64,000 nt of DNA from Neisseria brasiliensis (GCF_009671065.1 NZ_CP046027.1:434001-498000), one strand, 5' to 3'; counted from the first letter of the stretch, positions 50,414 to 60,391 are shown. The notes: generated by a model not told the origin, from the sequence alone. Numbers and translations are program-made.

Positions 50414-52144
50414 TTAATCAGGGAACTTCATACCCATCAATTTAATGCTGCCGTCTTTATTCAATTCTTTAATCGTCAGCTCAAATTCACCAATGCTCAC
50501 GCGGTCGCCCTCCACCCATTTGGTGCTTTCCGAACGCAGCTCAAATAATTCGCTCAAGCTCAAACTCTCTTCGTTCGGCTGCAATTTCAAACCATAAGCC
50601 TTCGCCAAATCACCGGCACGGCTAACCGGATCAAATGAAAATTCGCCAAAATAATCGAAATTCAGCAACACGCTCTTATCGGTTTCAGTAAAGTAATAGG
50701 CCATATTTTCGACCTGATCATCAGGCAGGATATACCAAGCAATGTCGTCTTTTTTCAGCTTGGTATCGCTTTGCAACTCGATTCGGTGTCCTTCGCGAAT
50801 CAGTGCAAAACAGCGGCGGTCGAAGCTGGCTGAAATTGGCGCCACATCATCGGGATGCACGCCTTCTGCTTCGGATTGCTTCACCACTTTAAACGATGTC
50901 ATGCGCACTGCTTCTTTTTCCGCCAACCAAATATCGCGGCTGTCGGTTGGCTCCGGCTTCGGCGGCATGGCCACTTTCAGCAAGCGCGCCATCACCGGAA
51001 TGGTTGTGCCCTGAATCAGCAGTGACAACACCACCACCGCAAATGCCACGTCAAACAATGCCCGCGAATTGGGTACACCCATCACCAATGGCATCATCGC
51101 CAGCGTAATCGGCACTGCACCGCGCAAACCCAGCCAACTGATGTATGCCTTTTCACGCACGCTGTAATTAAACGGCCACAAGCCGGTAAACACTGCAATC
51201 GGTCGCGCCACCAACATCAAAAATGCCGCCAATACCATCGCATCAGAACCACGCTCCAACACACTCGACGGTGTTACCAGCAAACCCAACACGACAAACA
51301 TGGTTGCCTGAGCCAGCCATGCTAAGCCGTCCATCACGCGTAAAACGTGTTCCGTCGCGTGGTTGTGCTGATTGCCCACCAATACGCCGGCCAAATACAC
51401 CGCCAAAAAGCCGCTGCCGCCAATCAAGTTGGTAAACGAAAACACCAGCAAACCACCCGATACAATCATCAAGGCATACAAACCTTCCGGCAGATTCAGA
51501 CGGCGTACCAGCTTGGCCAGCAATTTGCCACCGATAAAGCCCATCAGCAAACCAAAGCCGATTTGTAGCAGCAACATCCACACAAACGACATCACGCCGC
51601 CCTCATCCGGCTTAACCATCATGGCAATGACCGCAGTCACCAAGAAAATCGCCATTGGGTCGTTGGCACCGGATTCAATTTCCAGCGTCGCTTGCACACG
51701 CTGATTCAAGCGCACGCCGCTGTTGCGCAACAGACTGAATACCGCACCGGCGTCGGTCGAGCCGACAATCGCCGCCATCAGTAAACCAAAGCGCCAATCC
51801 ACATCCAAATAAAGCGTGGTGAAAATACCTAACAAAGCTACGCTGGCAAACACACCCCATGTTGCCAACACCGCCGCCGGTTTCAAACCGATATGGAAGC
51901 TCTGAAAACGCGTGCGCAATCCACCATCCAGCAAAATCACCGCCAAAGCAAGCTGGCAAATGAAGTTGGCCGAGACAAAATTGTCAAACTCAATGCCGCC
52001 TATCCCCTCTTCACCGGCCAAAATGCCAACCCCCAAAAACACCAACAGCAAGGGCATACCCAAACGCGCCGACAGTGTGGTGGAAACCACACTCAAAAAC
52101 AGCAGCGCGCCGCCGAGCAGGAATAAGATATTCATCCAATCCAC
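50414..52144 (-). CDS. Potassium/proton antiporter, CvrA/NhaP2 type
   Basis: 576 residues. Twelve helices of the CPA1 family (1-385: 'LFLGVGILAGEEGIGGIEFDNF', 'GSTDAGAVFSLLRNSG', 'ESGANDPMAIFLV'), then an RCK-C (TrkA_C) domain (about 420-490) and a CorC-like C-terminal domain (about 500-576: 'SLSELFELRSESTKWVEGDRV'). That three-part layout is that of CvrA/NhaP2. Exports K+ and possibly Na+ in exchange for protons, for turgor and pH control. Confidence 0.92.
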   Translation of the reverse strand: MDWMNILFLLGGALLFLSVVSTTLSARLGMPLLLVFLGVGILAGEEGIGGIEFDNFVSANFICQLALAVILLDGGLRTRFQSFHIGLKPAAVLATWGVFASVALLGIFTTLYLDVDWRFGLLMAAIVGSTDAGAVFSLLRNSGVRLNQRVQATLEIESGANDPMAIFLVTAVIAMMVKPDEGGVMSFVWMLLLQIGFGLLMGFIGGKLLAKLVRRLNLPEGLYALMIVSGGLLVFSFTNLIGGSGFLAVYLAGVLVGNQHNHATEHVLRVMDGLAWLAQATMFVVLGLLVTPSSVLERGSDAMVLAAFLMLVARPIAVFTGLWPFNYSVREKAYISWLGLRGAVPITLAMMPLVMGVPNSRALFDVAFAVVVLSLLIQGTTIPVMARLLKVAMPPKPEPTDSRDIWLAEKEAVRMTSFKVVKQSEAEGVHPDDVAPISASFDRRCFALIREGHRIELQSDTKLKKDDIAWYILPDDQVENMAYYFTETDKSVLLNFDYFGEFSFDPVSRAGDLAKAYGLKLQPNEESLSLSELFELRSESTKWVEGDRVSIGEFELTIKELNKDGSIKLMGMKFPD

Positions 52145-52433
52145 GTTTTTATTTCTCCTGATCTGCTGGAAGTTAAGGGGGAAAACAGCGATTTATGGCG
52201 TTATCGGCCGATTATGGGGAATTTTAGCACATGTCATACCATGCAATTGGCAACCACTTAATAATCTTTTCTTTCCTTTAATTAAATTAAAGGCCGTCTG
52301 AATGATAAAATCCGTATAATTTTCAGCTATAATAGTGGGTTTCGCTAAAGGCAGATTTATGCGTCAACTGGTCGCCAATCAAACCTAGCTTAGCGGAAAA
52401 TCATGACTTTTTCTTTATTAGGAACCATTCAAA
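52145..52433. other. Divergent leader region before the DUF808 gene
   Basis: 290 bases with an unpaired DUS at about 52290 and two TATAAT boxes (52315-52320 and 52328-52333) in rightward sense. No good -35 and no short ORF worth calling. AGGAACC lies about ten bases before the DUF808 start. Confidence 0.4.
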
Positions 52434-53306
52434 ATGGCTTTTGCTTCCCTATTTACCCTGCTTGACGACATTACCGCCGTATTGGACGACGTGGCCTTAA
52501 TGACCAAAATGGCCGCCAAGAAAACTGCCGGCGTGGTCGGCGACGATTTGGCCTTGAATGCCAACCAAGTGACCGGTGCTTCTGCCGAACGCGAATTGCC
52601 GATTGTATGGGCAGTGGCCAAAGGCTCGCTGATTAATAAAGTCATTTTGGTACCGGCGGCTTTATTGTTATCTATTTTCCTACCGGCTGCGATTACGCCT
52701 TTATTGATGATTGGCGGCGCGTATTTGTGTTTTGAAGGCGTGGAAAAGCTGCTGCATAAATTTTTGCACAAAAACGACGACAATGAAGCCGCTTCGCACG
52801 CCAGCGATGAAATTTTTGATGAAAAAGCCAAAATCACCGGCGCCATCCGCACCGACTTTATTTTGTCGGCCGAAATCATCATCATCGCCTTGGGCGTGGT
52901 AAGCGCCTACGGCGTGCTGACCAAGTCTTTGGTGATGTCGGCCATCGGCATCGGCATGACCGTGATTGTGTACGGCTTGGTTGCCATCATTGTTAAGCTC
53001 GATGATTTAGGTTTGCGCCTAATCGAAAAAGGCAGCAGCGCTGCCAAAGCCTTTGGCCGTGGCATCATCGCTTTCATGCCGTGGTTTATGCGCGCATTGA
53101 GCGTGGTCGGCACTCTGGCGATGTTCTTGGTCGGCGGCGGTATCATCGCCCACAACTTCGGCCCAGTACACGATTTCCTGCACGCCCATCATTGGGATAC
53201 CGGCCTGATGGCACAAGTGGCCAACTTAGTGGTCGGTGTACTGACCGGTGCGGCGGTGTGCGCCGTGGTATTGCCTTTGATGAAAGTATTCTCTAAAAAA
53301 CATTGA
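52434..53306 (+). CDS. Inner-membrane protein of the DUF808 (YedI) family
   Basis: 290 residues, about six helices. 'MAFASLFTLLDDITAVLDDVALMTKMAAKKTAGVVGDDLALNA' (read in pieces) and 'PIVWAVAKGSLINKVILVPAAL' and 'GGAYLCFEGVEKLLHKF' are diagnostic of DUF808. No function is established for the family. Monocistronic, ends in a DUS hairpin. Confidence 0.9.
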   Translation: MAFASLFTLLDDITAVLDDVALMTKMAAKKTAGVVGDDLALNANQVTGASAERELPIVWAVAKGSLINKVILVPAALLLSIFLPAAITPLLMIGGAYLCFEGVEKLLHKFLHKNDDNEAASHASDEIFDEKAKITGAIRTDFILSAEIIIIALGVVSAYGVLTKSLVMSAIGIGMTVIVYGLVAIIVKLDDLGLRLIEKGSSAAKAFGRGIIAFMPWFMRALSVVGTLAMFLVGGGIIAHNFGPVHDFLHAHHWDTGLMAQVANLVVGVLTGAAVCAVVLPLMKVFSKKH

Positions 53307-53318
53307 TTTGTGTGCCGT

Positions 53319-53353
53319 AAGGCCGTCTGAAACCTAAAGCCTTCAGACGGCCT
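53319..53353 (+). terminator. Inverted DUS hairpin after the DUF808 gene
   Basis: AAGGCCGTCTGAA / TTCAGACGGCCT, 10-base loop, and only 25 bases before the lnt start. Confidence 0.78.
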
Positions 53354-53377
53354 CCACTCTTTCTTGTCACTTAACGC

Positions 53378-54922
53378 ATGAAGATTCTCCGTAAACTCGA
53401 AACATATTGGCAAAAGCCGCTGCTCTATTGGCCGCTGGTCATCGTTATCGGTAGTGCTACGCCGCTCGCCTTTGCCCCTTATTATCATTTCTGGCTGATG
53501 CCACTGCTATTCGGCGCTCTGATCCGCCTGATTGAGCTGCGCCCGCGCGTGGCTGCTTCAACGGCTTATGTGTTCGGCTTTTTTGCTTATGTGTCCCAGT
53601 TTTACTGGATTCATACTGCCTTGCACGAAGTTGCCGGCCTGCCGAATCTTTATGCTATTCCAATGACAGTGTTGCTGCCGGCATTTTTGGCGCTCTACCC
53701 TGCCCTGTGTTTTTGGTTATGGAAAAAATTCCACTTTCCGCGCTGGATTAAAATCGGTATTGTGCTGCCGATTTTATGGACGCTAACCGAGTTTGCCCGC
53801 GAACGTTTCTTGACCGGTTTCGGCTGGGGCGCATTAGGTTATTCACAAATCACCAAAACCAGCCCGCTGGCCGGCTTCGCACCCATCGGCGGCATTCATT
53901 TGGTGACCTTTGCCACCGCCTGCATTGGCGCATGGTTGGTATTGTTGGTCGATAACGCAGGCCGTCTGAAAAACCGGCTCATGCCTTTATGTTGCGGCGT
54001 GGCTTTGTGCACCGTCGGCTACATCGCCCAAGAAGCCGAATTTACCGAACCGGACGGCAGCACCAACACCGTCGCCCTGCTGCAAGGCAATATCGAACAA
54101 CACATCAAATGGCAGGAAGACCAAATCGTTCCGACCATTCAAAAGTATTACGAGCAGCTGAGCAAAACCCGTGCCGACATCGTGATTTTGCCGGAAACCG
54201 CCATTCCGGAAATGCGCCAAACCCTGCCGGAAGAAGTATTGAGCACCTTTGCCGCCCAAGCACAAAGCAACGGCAGCGCGCTGGCTTTGGGCATCAGCCA
54301 ATACACACGTGATGGCAACGGCTATGAAAATGCCGTGATTAACTTAAGCAACTACAACAACACCACCGCCGAAGAAATCCCGTATTACGCCAAAAACCAT
54401 TTGGTGCCGTTTGGCGAATACAAACCCTTACCCGCCATCACCAACGTGCTTTACCGCATGATGAACATGCCGCTAGCTGACTTCCGCAAAGGCGGCGAAG
54501 GCCAAGCGCCTTTGGTCATGAAAGACCAGCGTGTGGCGTTCAACATCTGCTATGAAGACGGTTTTGGCGACGAATTAATCGCCACTGCCCGCCAATCCAC
54601 CCTACTGGCCAACGTCAGCAATATGGCATGGTATGGCGATTCCAACGCCATGTATCAGCAATTGCAGCAGTCGCAAGCGCGCGCGATGGAATTAGGCCGC
54701 TATATGGTGCGCGCCACCAACACCGGCGCCACCGCGATTATTTCGCCTAAAGGCAGCATCATCAGCGAAGCCGAAGCCAATACCGAAACCGTATTGGAAG
54801 GCCATATTAAAGGCCATATCGGTGAAACGCCTTACATGAAAATGGGCGGCTCTTGGTGGCTCATTGGCCTACTCAGCGCCGCAGCCTTACTGCTTTTCGC
54901 CCTGCGCAACAAGCAAGAATAA
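53378..54922 (+). CDS. lnt: Apolipoprotein N-acyltransferase
   Basis: 514 residues: N-terminal helices (about 15-210), then the nitrilase-like periplasmic domain with Glu in 'VILPETAIPEM', Lys in 'YYAKNHLVPFGEYKP' and Cys in 'VAFNICYEDGFG' as catalytic triad, and a last helix. Adds the third acyl chain to lipoproteins; several lipoproteins are coded in this window. A DUS is in frame at about 53960. Confidence 0.96.
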   Translation: MKILRKLETYWQKPLLYWPLVIVIGSATPLAFAPYYHFWLMPLLFGALIRLIELRPRVAASTAYVFGFFAYVSQFYWIHTALHEVAGLPNLYAIPMTVLLPAFLALYPALCFWLWKKFHFPRWIKIGIVLPILWTLTEFARERFLTGFGWGALGYSQITKTSPLAGFAPIGGIHLVTFATACIGAWLVLLVDNAGRLKNRLMPLCCGVALCTVGYIAQEAEFTEPDGSTNTVALLQGNIEQHIKWQEDQIVPTIQKYYEQLSKTRADIVILPETAIPEMRQTLPEEVLSTFAAQAQSNGSALALGISQYTRDGNGYENAVINLSNYNNTTAEEIPYYAKNHLVPFGEYKPLPAITNVLYRMMNMPLADFRKGGEGQAPLVMKDQRVAFNICYEDGFGDELIATARQSTLLANVSNMAWYGDSNAMYQQLQQSQARAMELGRYMVRATNTGATAIISPKGSIISEAEANTETVLEGHIKGHIGETPYMKMGGSWWLIGLLSAAALLLFALRNKQE

Positions 54923-54938
54923 GCCCTTCACTACACTG

Positions 54939-54982
54939 TTCAGACGGCCTGATAGACTGATTGTTTATCAGGCCGTCTGAAT
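54939..54982 (+). terminator. Inverted DUS hairpin after lnt
   Basis: TTCAGACGGCCTGATA / TATCAGGCCGTCTGAA, 16-bp arms, 12-base loop. DUS are in reversed (outside-in) order compared with most. Confidence 0.82.
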
Positions 54983-55124
54983 TTACATCACCCATAAATT
55001 GTTCTATAATAAATCTATTCCCGAGAAAAACACTCAAATATTAAAAATTAATCATATTTTTAAAAATACAAAATTTAACCTATCGCACATACAACATAAC
55101 ACAAAAAAGCGGTCTAATAGCCAT

Positions 55125-55160
55125 ATCAAAACAGTAGTGTTATACTACTTCGCCACACAT
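55125..55160 (+). promoter_or_regulatory. Possible rpoH promoter
   Basis: TATACT at 55141-55146 inside a small inverted repeat AGTAGT / ACTACT, 68 bases before the rpoH ATG. No convincing -35. Confidence 0.3.
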
Positions 55161-55213
55161 TCTTAAGCGCTTGCTGATTACCGGCTGGCGCGCATAACAA
55201 GGAAAGCCACTTA

Positions 55214-56080
55214 ATGATGAATAACGCTTTTGCATTACCAGTAATCCACAGCGGTAACGGTAGCTTGGAGCAATACATTCATACCGTGAACAATATTCCA
55301 ATGCTTTCTGCCGAAGAAGAAACCCAACTGGCAGAACGCCAACAAAAAGGCGATTTAAACGCCGCTAAACAATTGATTCTTTCCCACTTGCGCGTGGTGG
55401 TGTCCATCGCCCGCGGTTACGATGGCTACGGCCTGAACCAAGCCGACTTGATTCAAGAAGGCAACATCGGCCTGATGAAAGCAGTGAAACGCTACGAACC
55501 AAGCCGTGGCGCGCGCTTGTTCTCATTTGCCGTGCATTGGATTAAAGCCGAAATCCACGAATTTATTCTGCGCAACTGGCGCTTGGTGCGTGTAGCCACC
55601 ACCAAGCCGCAACGCAAACTATTTTTCAATCTGCGCAGCATGCGTAAAAGCCTGAATGCCTTGTCGCCGAAAGAAGCGCAAGACATCGCCGATGATTTGG
55701 GCGTAAAACTTTCCGAAGTATTGGAAATGGAACAACGCATGACCGGCCACGATATTGGCATTTTGGCCGACAGTAACGATGACGAAGACAACTTCGCCCC
55801 AATCGACTGGTTAGCCGATAACGAAACCGAGCCGACCCAGCAAATCGCCAAGCAAGCCCATTACGCGCTGCAAACCGATGGCCTGCAAAATGCCTTGGCA
55901 CAACTGGACGACCGCAGCCGTCACATCGTTGAAAGCCGCTGGTTGCAAGACGATGGCGGTTTGACTCTGCACGAATTGGCTGCCGAATACGGTGTATCGG
56001 CCGAGCGCATCCGCCAAATCGAAGCCAAAGCCATGCAAAAATTGCGCGGCTTCTTGGCTGAAGAAGCCGAAGCAGTTTAA
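55214..56080 (+). CDS. rpoH: RNA polymerase sigma-32 factor
   Basis: 288 residues. Region 2 'RVVVSIARGYDGYGLNQADLIQEGNIGLMKAVKRYEP' (read in parts), the RpoH box 'QRKLFFNLRS' near 133 and region 4.2 'TLHELAAEYGVSAERIRQIEAKAM'. Heat-shock sigma factor. In-frame ATG pair at 55214/55217; AAGGAAAG site nine bases upstream supports the first. A hairpin DUS follows. Confidence 0.97.
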   Translation: MMNNAFALPVIHSGNGSLEQYIHTVNNIPMLSAEEETQLAERQQKGDLNAAKQLILSHLRVVVSIARGYDGYGLNQADLIQEGNIGLMKAVKRYEPSRGARLFSFAVHWIKAEIHEFILRNWRLVRVATTKPQRKLFFNLRSMRKSLNALSPKEAQDIADDLGVKLSEVLEMEQRMTGHDIGILADSNDDEDNFAPIDWLADNETEPTQQIAKQAHYALQTDGLQNALAQLDDRSRHIVESRWLQDDGGLTLHELAAEYGVSAERIRQIEAKAMQKLRGFLAEEAEAV

Positions 56081-56090
56081 AACCAAAATC

Positions 56091-56125
56091 AAAGGCCGTC
56101 TGAATCATTTCAGACGGCCTTTTTC
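56091..56125 (+). terminator. Inverted DUS hairpin after rpoH
   Basis: AAAGGCCGTCTGAA / TTTCAGACGGCCTTTTT with T run. Confidence 0.85.
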
Positions 56126-56224
56126 TATCCGTTCAATCATTTAGCCCAACCATTTTCTGCTAAAATTTAGCAATCAAACAGATTGCATAAGCCGCAAAAC
56201 ATTCTTTTTAAAACCAACTTACGC

Positions 56225-56230
56225 TATAAT
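56225..56230 (+). promoter_or_regulatory. Probable -10 box of hemA
   Basis: TATAAT, preceded by CGC, 39 bases before the hemA ATG. Upstream -35 is weak. Confidence 0.4.
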
Positions 56231-56268
56231 AACGCCTTCACGCACACTACCCTATTCTTAACATTCCC

Positions 56269-57522
56269 ATGCAACTTACCGCCGTCGGACTCAACCATCA
56301 AACTGCGCCTTTGAGCATACGCGAAAAGCTGGCTTTTGCTGCGGCAAGCCTGCCTGATGCCGTGCAAAGCTTGGCCAGCAGCGATGCGGCCAAAGAAGCG
56401 GTAATTTTGTCCACCTGCAACCGCACCGAGCTTTATTGCGTCGGCGACACCGAAGAAATCATCGAATGGCTGGCGCAATACCACGACTTGCCCGCCGATG
56501 AAATCCGCCCTTATCTCTACACCTTCGACAGCAACGAAACCGTGCGCCATGCCTTCCGCGTAGCCTGTGGCTTAGATTCGATGGTATTGGGCGAACCACA
56601 AATTCTCGGCCAAATCAAAGATGCCGTGCGCATCGCGCAAGAACAAGAAAGCATCAACAGCAACCTGAATGCCTTGTTCCAAAAAACATTTGCCGTCGCC
56701 AAAGAAGTGCGTACCGATACCGCCGTGGGCGAAAATTCGGTATCGATGGCGTCTGCTTCGGTAAAAATGGCCGAACAAATCTTCCCCGACATTGCCGATT
56801 TAAATGTCTTGTTTATCGGCGCGGGCGAAATGATTGAATTAGTGGCCACTTATTTTGCCGCCAAAAATCCGCGTCTGATTACCGTCGCCAACCGCACCCT
56901 GCCGCGCGCGCAGGAATTGTGCGACAAACTCAGCGTCAACGCCGAGCCGTGCTTATTGAGCCAACTGCCGGACATCATGCATGAGTACGACGTGATTGTG
57001 TCGTCCACCGCCAGCCAATTGCCGATTGTCGGCAAAGGCATGGTCGAACGTGCATTAAAAAAACGTTACCACATGCCTGTGTTCATGCTCGATTTAGCCG
57101 TGCCACGCGACATTGAAGAAGAAGTCAGCGAATTAAACGATGCCTATCTCTACACCGTGGACGATATGCAGGACATCGTGCAAAGCGGCAAAGAAGCACG
57201 CCAAAAAGCCGCTTCCGCTGCCGAAGCCATGGTGGAAGAAAAAGTCGGTGAATTTGTCGAATGGCAGAAAAGCCGCCAAAGCGTGCCGCTGATTCGCGCA
57301 TTGCGTGACGAAGGCGAACGCGCCCGCCGCCAAGTATTGGAAAACGCCATGAAACAATTGGCCAAAGGCACGTCGGCCGAAGAAGTATTGGAGCGTTTAT
57401 CCATTCAATTGACCAATAAATTGCTTCACTCGCCTACCCGTGCGCTCAACAAAGCCGGCTCTTCCGACAACGACATCATCGACACTGTTGCCCAAATTTA
57501 CCATTTGGACAATCATGAATAA
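56269..57522 (+). CDS. hemA: Glutamyl-tRNA reductase
   Basis: 417 residues. 'VGLNHQTAPLSIREKLAF' and the nucleophile Cys50-type in 'VILSTCNRTELYCV', 'GLDSMVLGEPQILGQIKDA', the Rossmann segment 'NVLFIGAGEMIELVATYF' and the C-terminal dimerisation helices. First step of C5 heme synthesis. Good starts at ATG 56269; a single DUS hairpin follows. Confidence 0.97.
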   Translation: MQLTAVGLNHQTAPLSIREKLAFAAASLPDAVQSLASSDAAKEAVILSTCNRTELYCVGDTEEIIEWLAQYHDLPADEIRPYLYTFDSNETVRHAFRVACGLDSMVLGEPQILGQIKDAVRIAQEQESINSNLNALFQKTFAVAKEVRTDTAVGENSVSMASASVKMAEQIFPDIADLNVLFIGAGEMIELVATYFAAKNPRLITVANRTLPRAQELCDKLSVNAEPCLLSQLPDIMHEYDVIVSSTASQLPIVGKGMVERALKKRYHMPVFMLDLAVPRDIEEEVSELNDAYLYTVDDMQDIVQSGKEARQKAASAAEAMVEEKVGEFVEWQKSRQSVPLIRALRDEGERARRQVLENAMKQLAKGTSAEEVLERLSIQLTNKLLHSPTRALNKAGSSDNDIIDTVAQIYHLDNHE

Positions 57523-57527
57523 ATCAT

Positions 57528-57558
57528 CAAGGCCGTCTGAATCGTTCAGACGGCCTTG
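57528..57558 (+). terminator. Inverted DUS hairpin after hemA
   Basis: CAAGGCCGTCTGAA / TTCAGACGGCCTTG with 3-base centre, 21 bases ahead of the next start. Confidence 0.82.
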
Positions 57559-57578
57559 GCATTCCTACTGCTTTATAC

Positions 57579-59234
57579 ATGAACATCATTTCCCTTATCT
57601 ACCGGCAATACCGTAAGCCTTTTCTGATTATGTTCGGCCTGACCTTGCTGTCCGGCCTGTTCGGCATCGGCGTATTAATGTTTATCAACACTTATCTGCT
57701 GCAAAGTGAAGCCGGCGCGATCAGTGGCTTGATGTGGCCGTTCGGCTTACTGTTACTGGCTTATTTGGTAGTGGCCACTTGGTCGCAAATCCGCCTGTCG
57801 CGTATTGGTCATCAGTTTGTGTTTGAAATGCGCACGCAGCTTTTGAAGCGGATTATGGATTCGCAAGAAGCGCAAATCCAGCTGACGGGCAAACCAAAAC
57901 TACTGGCCAGCTTGTCGAACGACATCCGCTCGTTGAGCATGGCATTTACCCGCTTGCCCGAGTTTACACAAGGCGTATTGTTTACCGTCGGTTGTAGCCT
58001 GTATTTGGCGTGGCTGTCACCCAAGCTTTTTCTGGTTACCGCTGTCGTGTTGCTGCTGATGATTGTCGGCACCAATCTGATTGTCAAACACGTGTTCCAA
58101 AGCTTCCGTAAAATGCGTGGTTTTGAAGACGAGCTTTACACCCATTATGAAACCAGCCTCGACGGTCATAAAGAGCTAACGCTCAACCGCTACCGCGCCG
58201 AGCGCTTCTATCGCGAAGACTTCACTACCGCCGCACAAAATAACCGTAGCTGGGCGGTGCGTGCCGATAGTCTGCATGCCTTGGCAATTAACTGGGGCAA
58301 CACCGCCATGCTGGCGGCAGTCGGCATTATTTTTTATTTATCGGTGTATCATCAGTGGGCGAGCCTGACCGATGCAGCAACCGTCACCATGACTGTTTTG
58401 TTTATGCGCTCGCCGCTGTCGCAAGCCATCGGCGCGTTTCCCATGCTGATGAACAGCAAAGTGGCACTCGAAGCACTGAACAATCTCGGTTTAACGGCAT
58501 ACCACCCAAAGTTTCACAGCCATCATCACATGCCATCTGAATGGCAGACCATCCGTTTGGAAAATATCACCTACACCTACCCCGAACAAGGCGGGCAATC
58601 ATTCGCATTGCAGCCGGTGAATCTCACACTTCGTCGCCATGAAACCGTTTTTCTCATCGGCGGCAACGGATCAGGCAAATCCACGCTGTCGATGATTTTG
58701 GCCGGTTTGTACATCCCGACTTCGGGCAAAATCTTTGTGGACGACATCGAAATCACCGAACACAACCGCGATGCCTACCGCCAACTTTTTGCCAGCGTAT
58801 TCACCGATTTTCATTTATTCGACCAACTGGTCGACAACATGGGCGAAGATGCTTCTGCCGAAATGATTGCCCGCTGGCTCGACCGCCTGCAATTGAGCGA
58901 CAAAGTAAAACTTGAAAAAAACCGCATTCTCAACAGCAAATTATCGCAGGGGCAAAAGAAACGTCTCGGCCTGTTGGCGGCAGCATTAGAAAACCGCAGC
59001 ATGCTGATTCTCGACGAATGGGCAGCCGACCAAGACCCGCATTTCCGCCGCGTGTTTTACGAAGAACTGCTGCCGCTTTTGCAGCAACAAGGCTACACTG
59101 TCTTCGCCATCAGCCACGATGACAAATATTTCCATCACGCCGAACGGATTATCTCGATGAAACAAGGCGTGTTGAGCGAATTTAATGCTGAAGAAGCGGT
59201 GAAAGTAGCTGATGAACACAGCCGTGAAGGTTGA
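57579..59234 (+). CDS. Cyclic-peptide/siderophore export ABC transporter (YojI/PvdE-like)
   Basis: 551 residues, half-transporter. Six helices (1-310), then ATPase with 'FLIGGNGSGKSTLSMILAGLY' (Walker A near 370), 'LSQGQKKRLGLLAAAL' and 'SMLILDEWAADQDPHFRRVFYEELLP'. The D-E-W-A-A-D-Q-D-P block is diagnostic of the YojI/SyrD/PvdE export family. The substrate is unknown: E. coli YojI exports microcin J25, PvdE exports pyoverdine precursor. No peptide synthetase or precursor gene is adjacent. Confidence 0.87.
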   Translation: MNIISLIYRQYRKPFLIMFGLTLLSGLFGIGVLMFINTYLLQSEAGAISGLMWPFGLLLLAYLVVATWSQIRLSRIGHQFVFEMRTQLLKRIMDSQEAQIQLTGKPKLLASLSNDIRSLSMAFTRLPEFTQGVLFTVGCSLYLAWLSPKLFLVTAVVLLLMIVGTNLIVKHVFQSFRKMRGFEDELYTHYETSLDGHKELTLNRYRAERFYREDFTTAAQNNRSWAVRADSLHALAINWGNTAMLAAVGIIFYLSVYHQWASLTDAATVTMTVLFMRSPLSQAIGAFPMLMNSKVALEALNNLGLTAYHPKFHSHHHMPSEWQTIRLENITYTYPEQGGQSFALQPVNLTLRRHETVFLIGGNGSGKSTLSMILAGLYIPTSGKIFVDDIEITEHNRDAYRQLFASVFTDFHLFDQLVDNMGEDASAEMIARWLDRLQLSDKVKLEKNRILNSKLSQGQKKRLGLLAAALENRSMLILDEWAADQDPHFRRVFYEELLPLLQQQGYTVFAISHDDKYFHHAERIISMKQGVLSEFNAEEAVKVADEHSREG

Positions 59235-59261
59235 TTTCTTCTGAAAACCAATCAACAACAA

Positions 59262-59297
59262 AAGACCGTCTGAACAATCATGTTTCAGACGGCCTTG
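59262..59297. terminator. DUS hairpin between convergent genes
   Basis: AAGACCGTCTGAA (A for G in the first arm) with TTTCAGACGGCCTT; serves the ABC exporter and argF. Confidence 0.7.
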
Positions 59298-59313
59298 ATT
59301 TTATTCTTAAACC

Positions 59314-60309
59314 TTACTCACCCAGTGCAGCCACCATCACTGCTTTAATCGTGTGCATGCGGTTTTCCGCTTGGTCAAACACAATACTGGCTTCGCTTTC
59401 GAACACGTCTTCGGTTACTTCCACGCCGTTAAGGCCGAAAGTTTCATAAATCCATTCGCCGACGGTGGTTTCACGGTTGTGGAAAGCAGGCAGACAGTGC
59501 ATGAATTTCACTTGTGCATTGCCTGAAGCGGCCATCAGCTCAGGCGTGACGCGGTAGGCTTTGAGCAAATCGATGCGCTCCTGCCACACTTCTTTCGGCT
59601 CGCCCATGCTCACCCATACGTCGGTGTGGATAAAATCCACGCCGTTGACGGCTTCTTTGGCGTTTTCGGTCAGCAAGATTTTCGCACCGGTTTCCGCTGC
59701 CACGGCTTTGGCTTGCGCCACGATGTCTTCAGACGGCCACAAGGCTTTTGGTGCACCGATGCGCACGTCCATGCCGAGTTTCGCGCCCAGAATCAACAAT
59801 GAATTGGCCATGTTGTAACGCGCGTCACCGACATAAGCATAAGCCACTTGATGAAGCGGTTTGTCGCTGTGTTCCTGCATGGTCAGCGCATCGGCCAGCA
59901 TTTGTGTCGGGTGGAATTCGTTGGTCAAGCCGTTGAACACGGGTACGCCGGCGTATTTGGCCAATTCTTCGACAATTTCCTGCCCGAAACCGCGGTATTC
60001 AATGCCGTCATACATGCGACCCAACACGCGCGCAGTATCTTTGATGCTTTCTTTATGGCCGATTTGACTGCCGGTCGGCTCGAGATAGGTCACGCCCGCG
60101 CCTTGATCGCGCGCCGCTACTTCAAAAGCGCAACGTGTGCGGGTGGATGTTTTTTCAAAAATCAGCGCAATGTTTTTGCCTTTCATCTGCTGCACTTCTT
60201 TGCCTGCTTTTTTGGCGGCTTTGAGTTCGGCGGCAAGCTTCAAATAATGCAGGATTTCATCTTGGCTGAAATCGAGCAGCTTTAAAAAATGGCGGTTTTT
60301 GAGATTCAT
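59314..60309 (-). CDS. argF: Ornithine carbamoyltransferase
   Basis: 331 residues. Carbamoyl phosphate site 'EKTSTRTRCAFEVAARDQGA' near 55, ornithine site 'FMHCLPAFHNRET' near 270 and 'DVWVSMGEPKEVWQER'. Citrulline formation for arginine. Neisseria commonly has argF standing alone. Ends in 'ALGE'; start 'MNLKNRHFLKLLDFSQDEIL' is normal. Confidence 0.96.
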   Translation of the reverse strand: MNLKNRHFLKLLDFSQDEILHYLKLAAELKAAKKAGKEVQQMKGKNIALIFEKTSTRTRCAFEVAARDQGAGVTYLEPTGSQIGHKESIKDTARVLGRMYDGIEYRGFGQEIVEELAKYAGVPVFNGLTNEFHPTQMLADALTMQEHSDKPLHQVAYAYVGDARYNMANSLLILGAKLGMDVRIGAPKALWPSEDIVAQAKAVAAETGAKILLTENAKEAVNGVDFIHTDVWVSMGEPKEVWQERIDLLKAYRVTPELMAASGNAQVKFMHCLPAFHNRETTVGEWIYETFGLNGVEVTEDVFESEASIVFDQAENRMHTIKAVMVAALGE

Positions 60310-60352
60310 GGCACTCTCTCTATCGTTATGTTTTCAAATGATTCAAATCTTT

Positions 60353-60389
60353 TTTCAGACGGCCTGATTGCAAACAAGGCCGTCTGAAA
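60353..60389. terminator. Inverted DUS hairpin after ogt
   Basis: TTTCAGACGGCCT / AGGCCGTCTGAAA with 11-base loop; ends ogt leftward. Confidence 0.78.
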
Positions 60390-60391
60390 CT

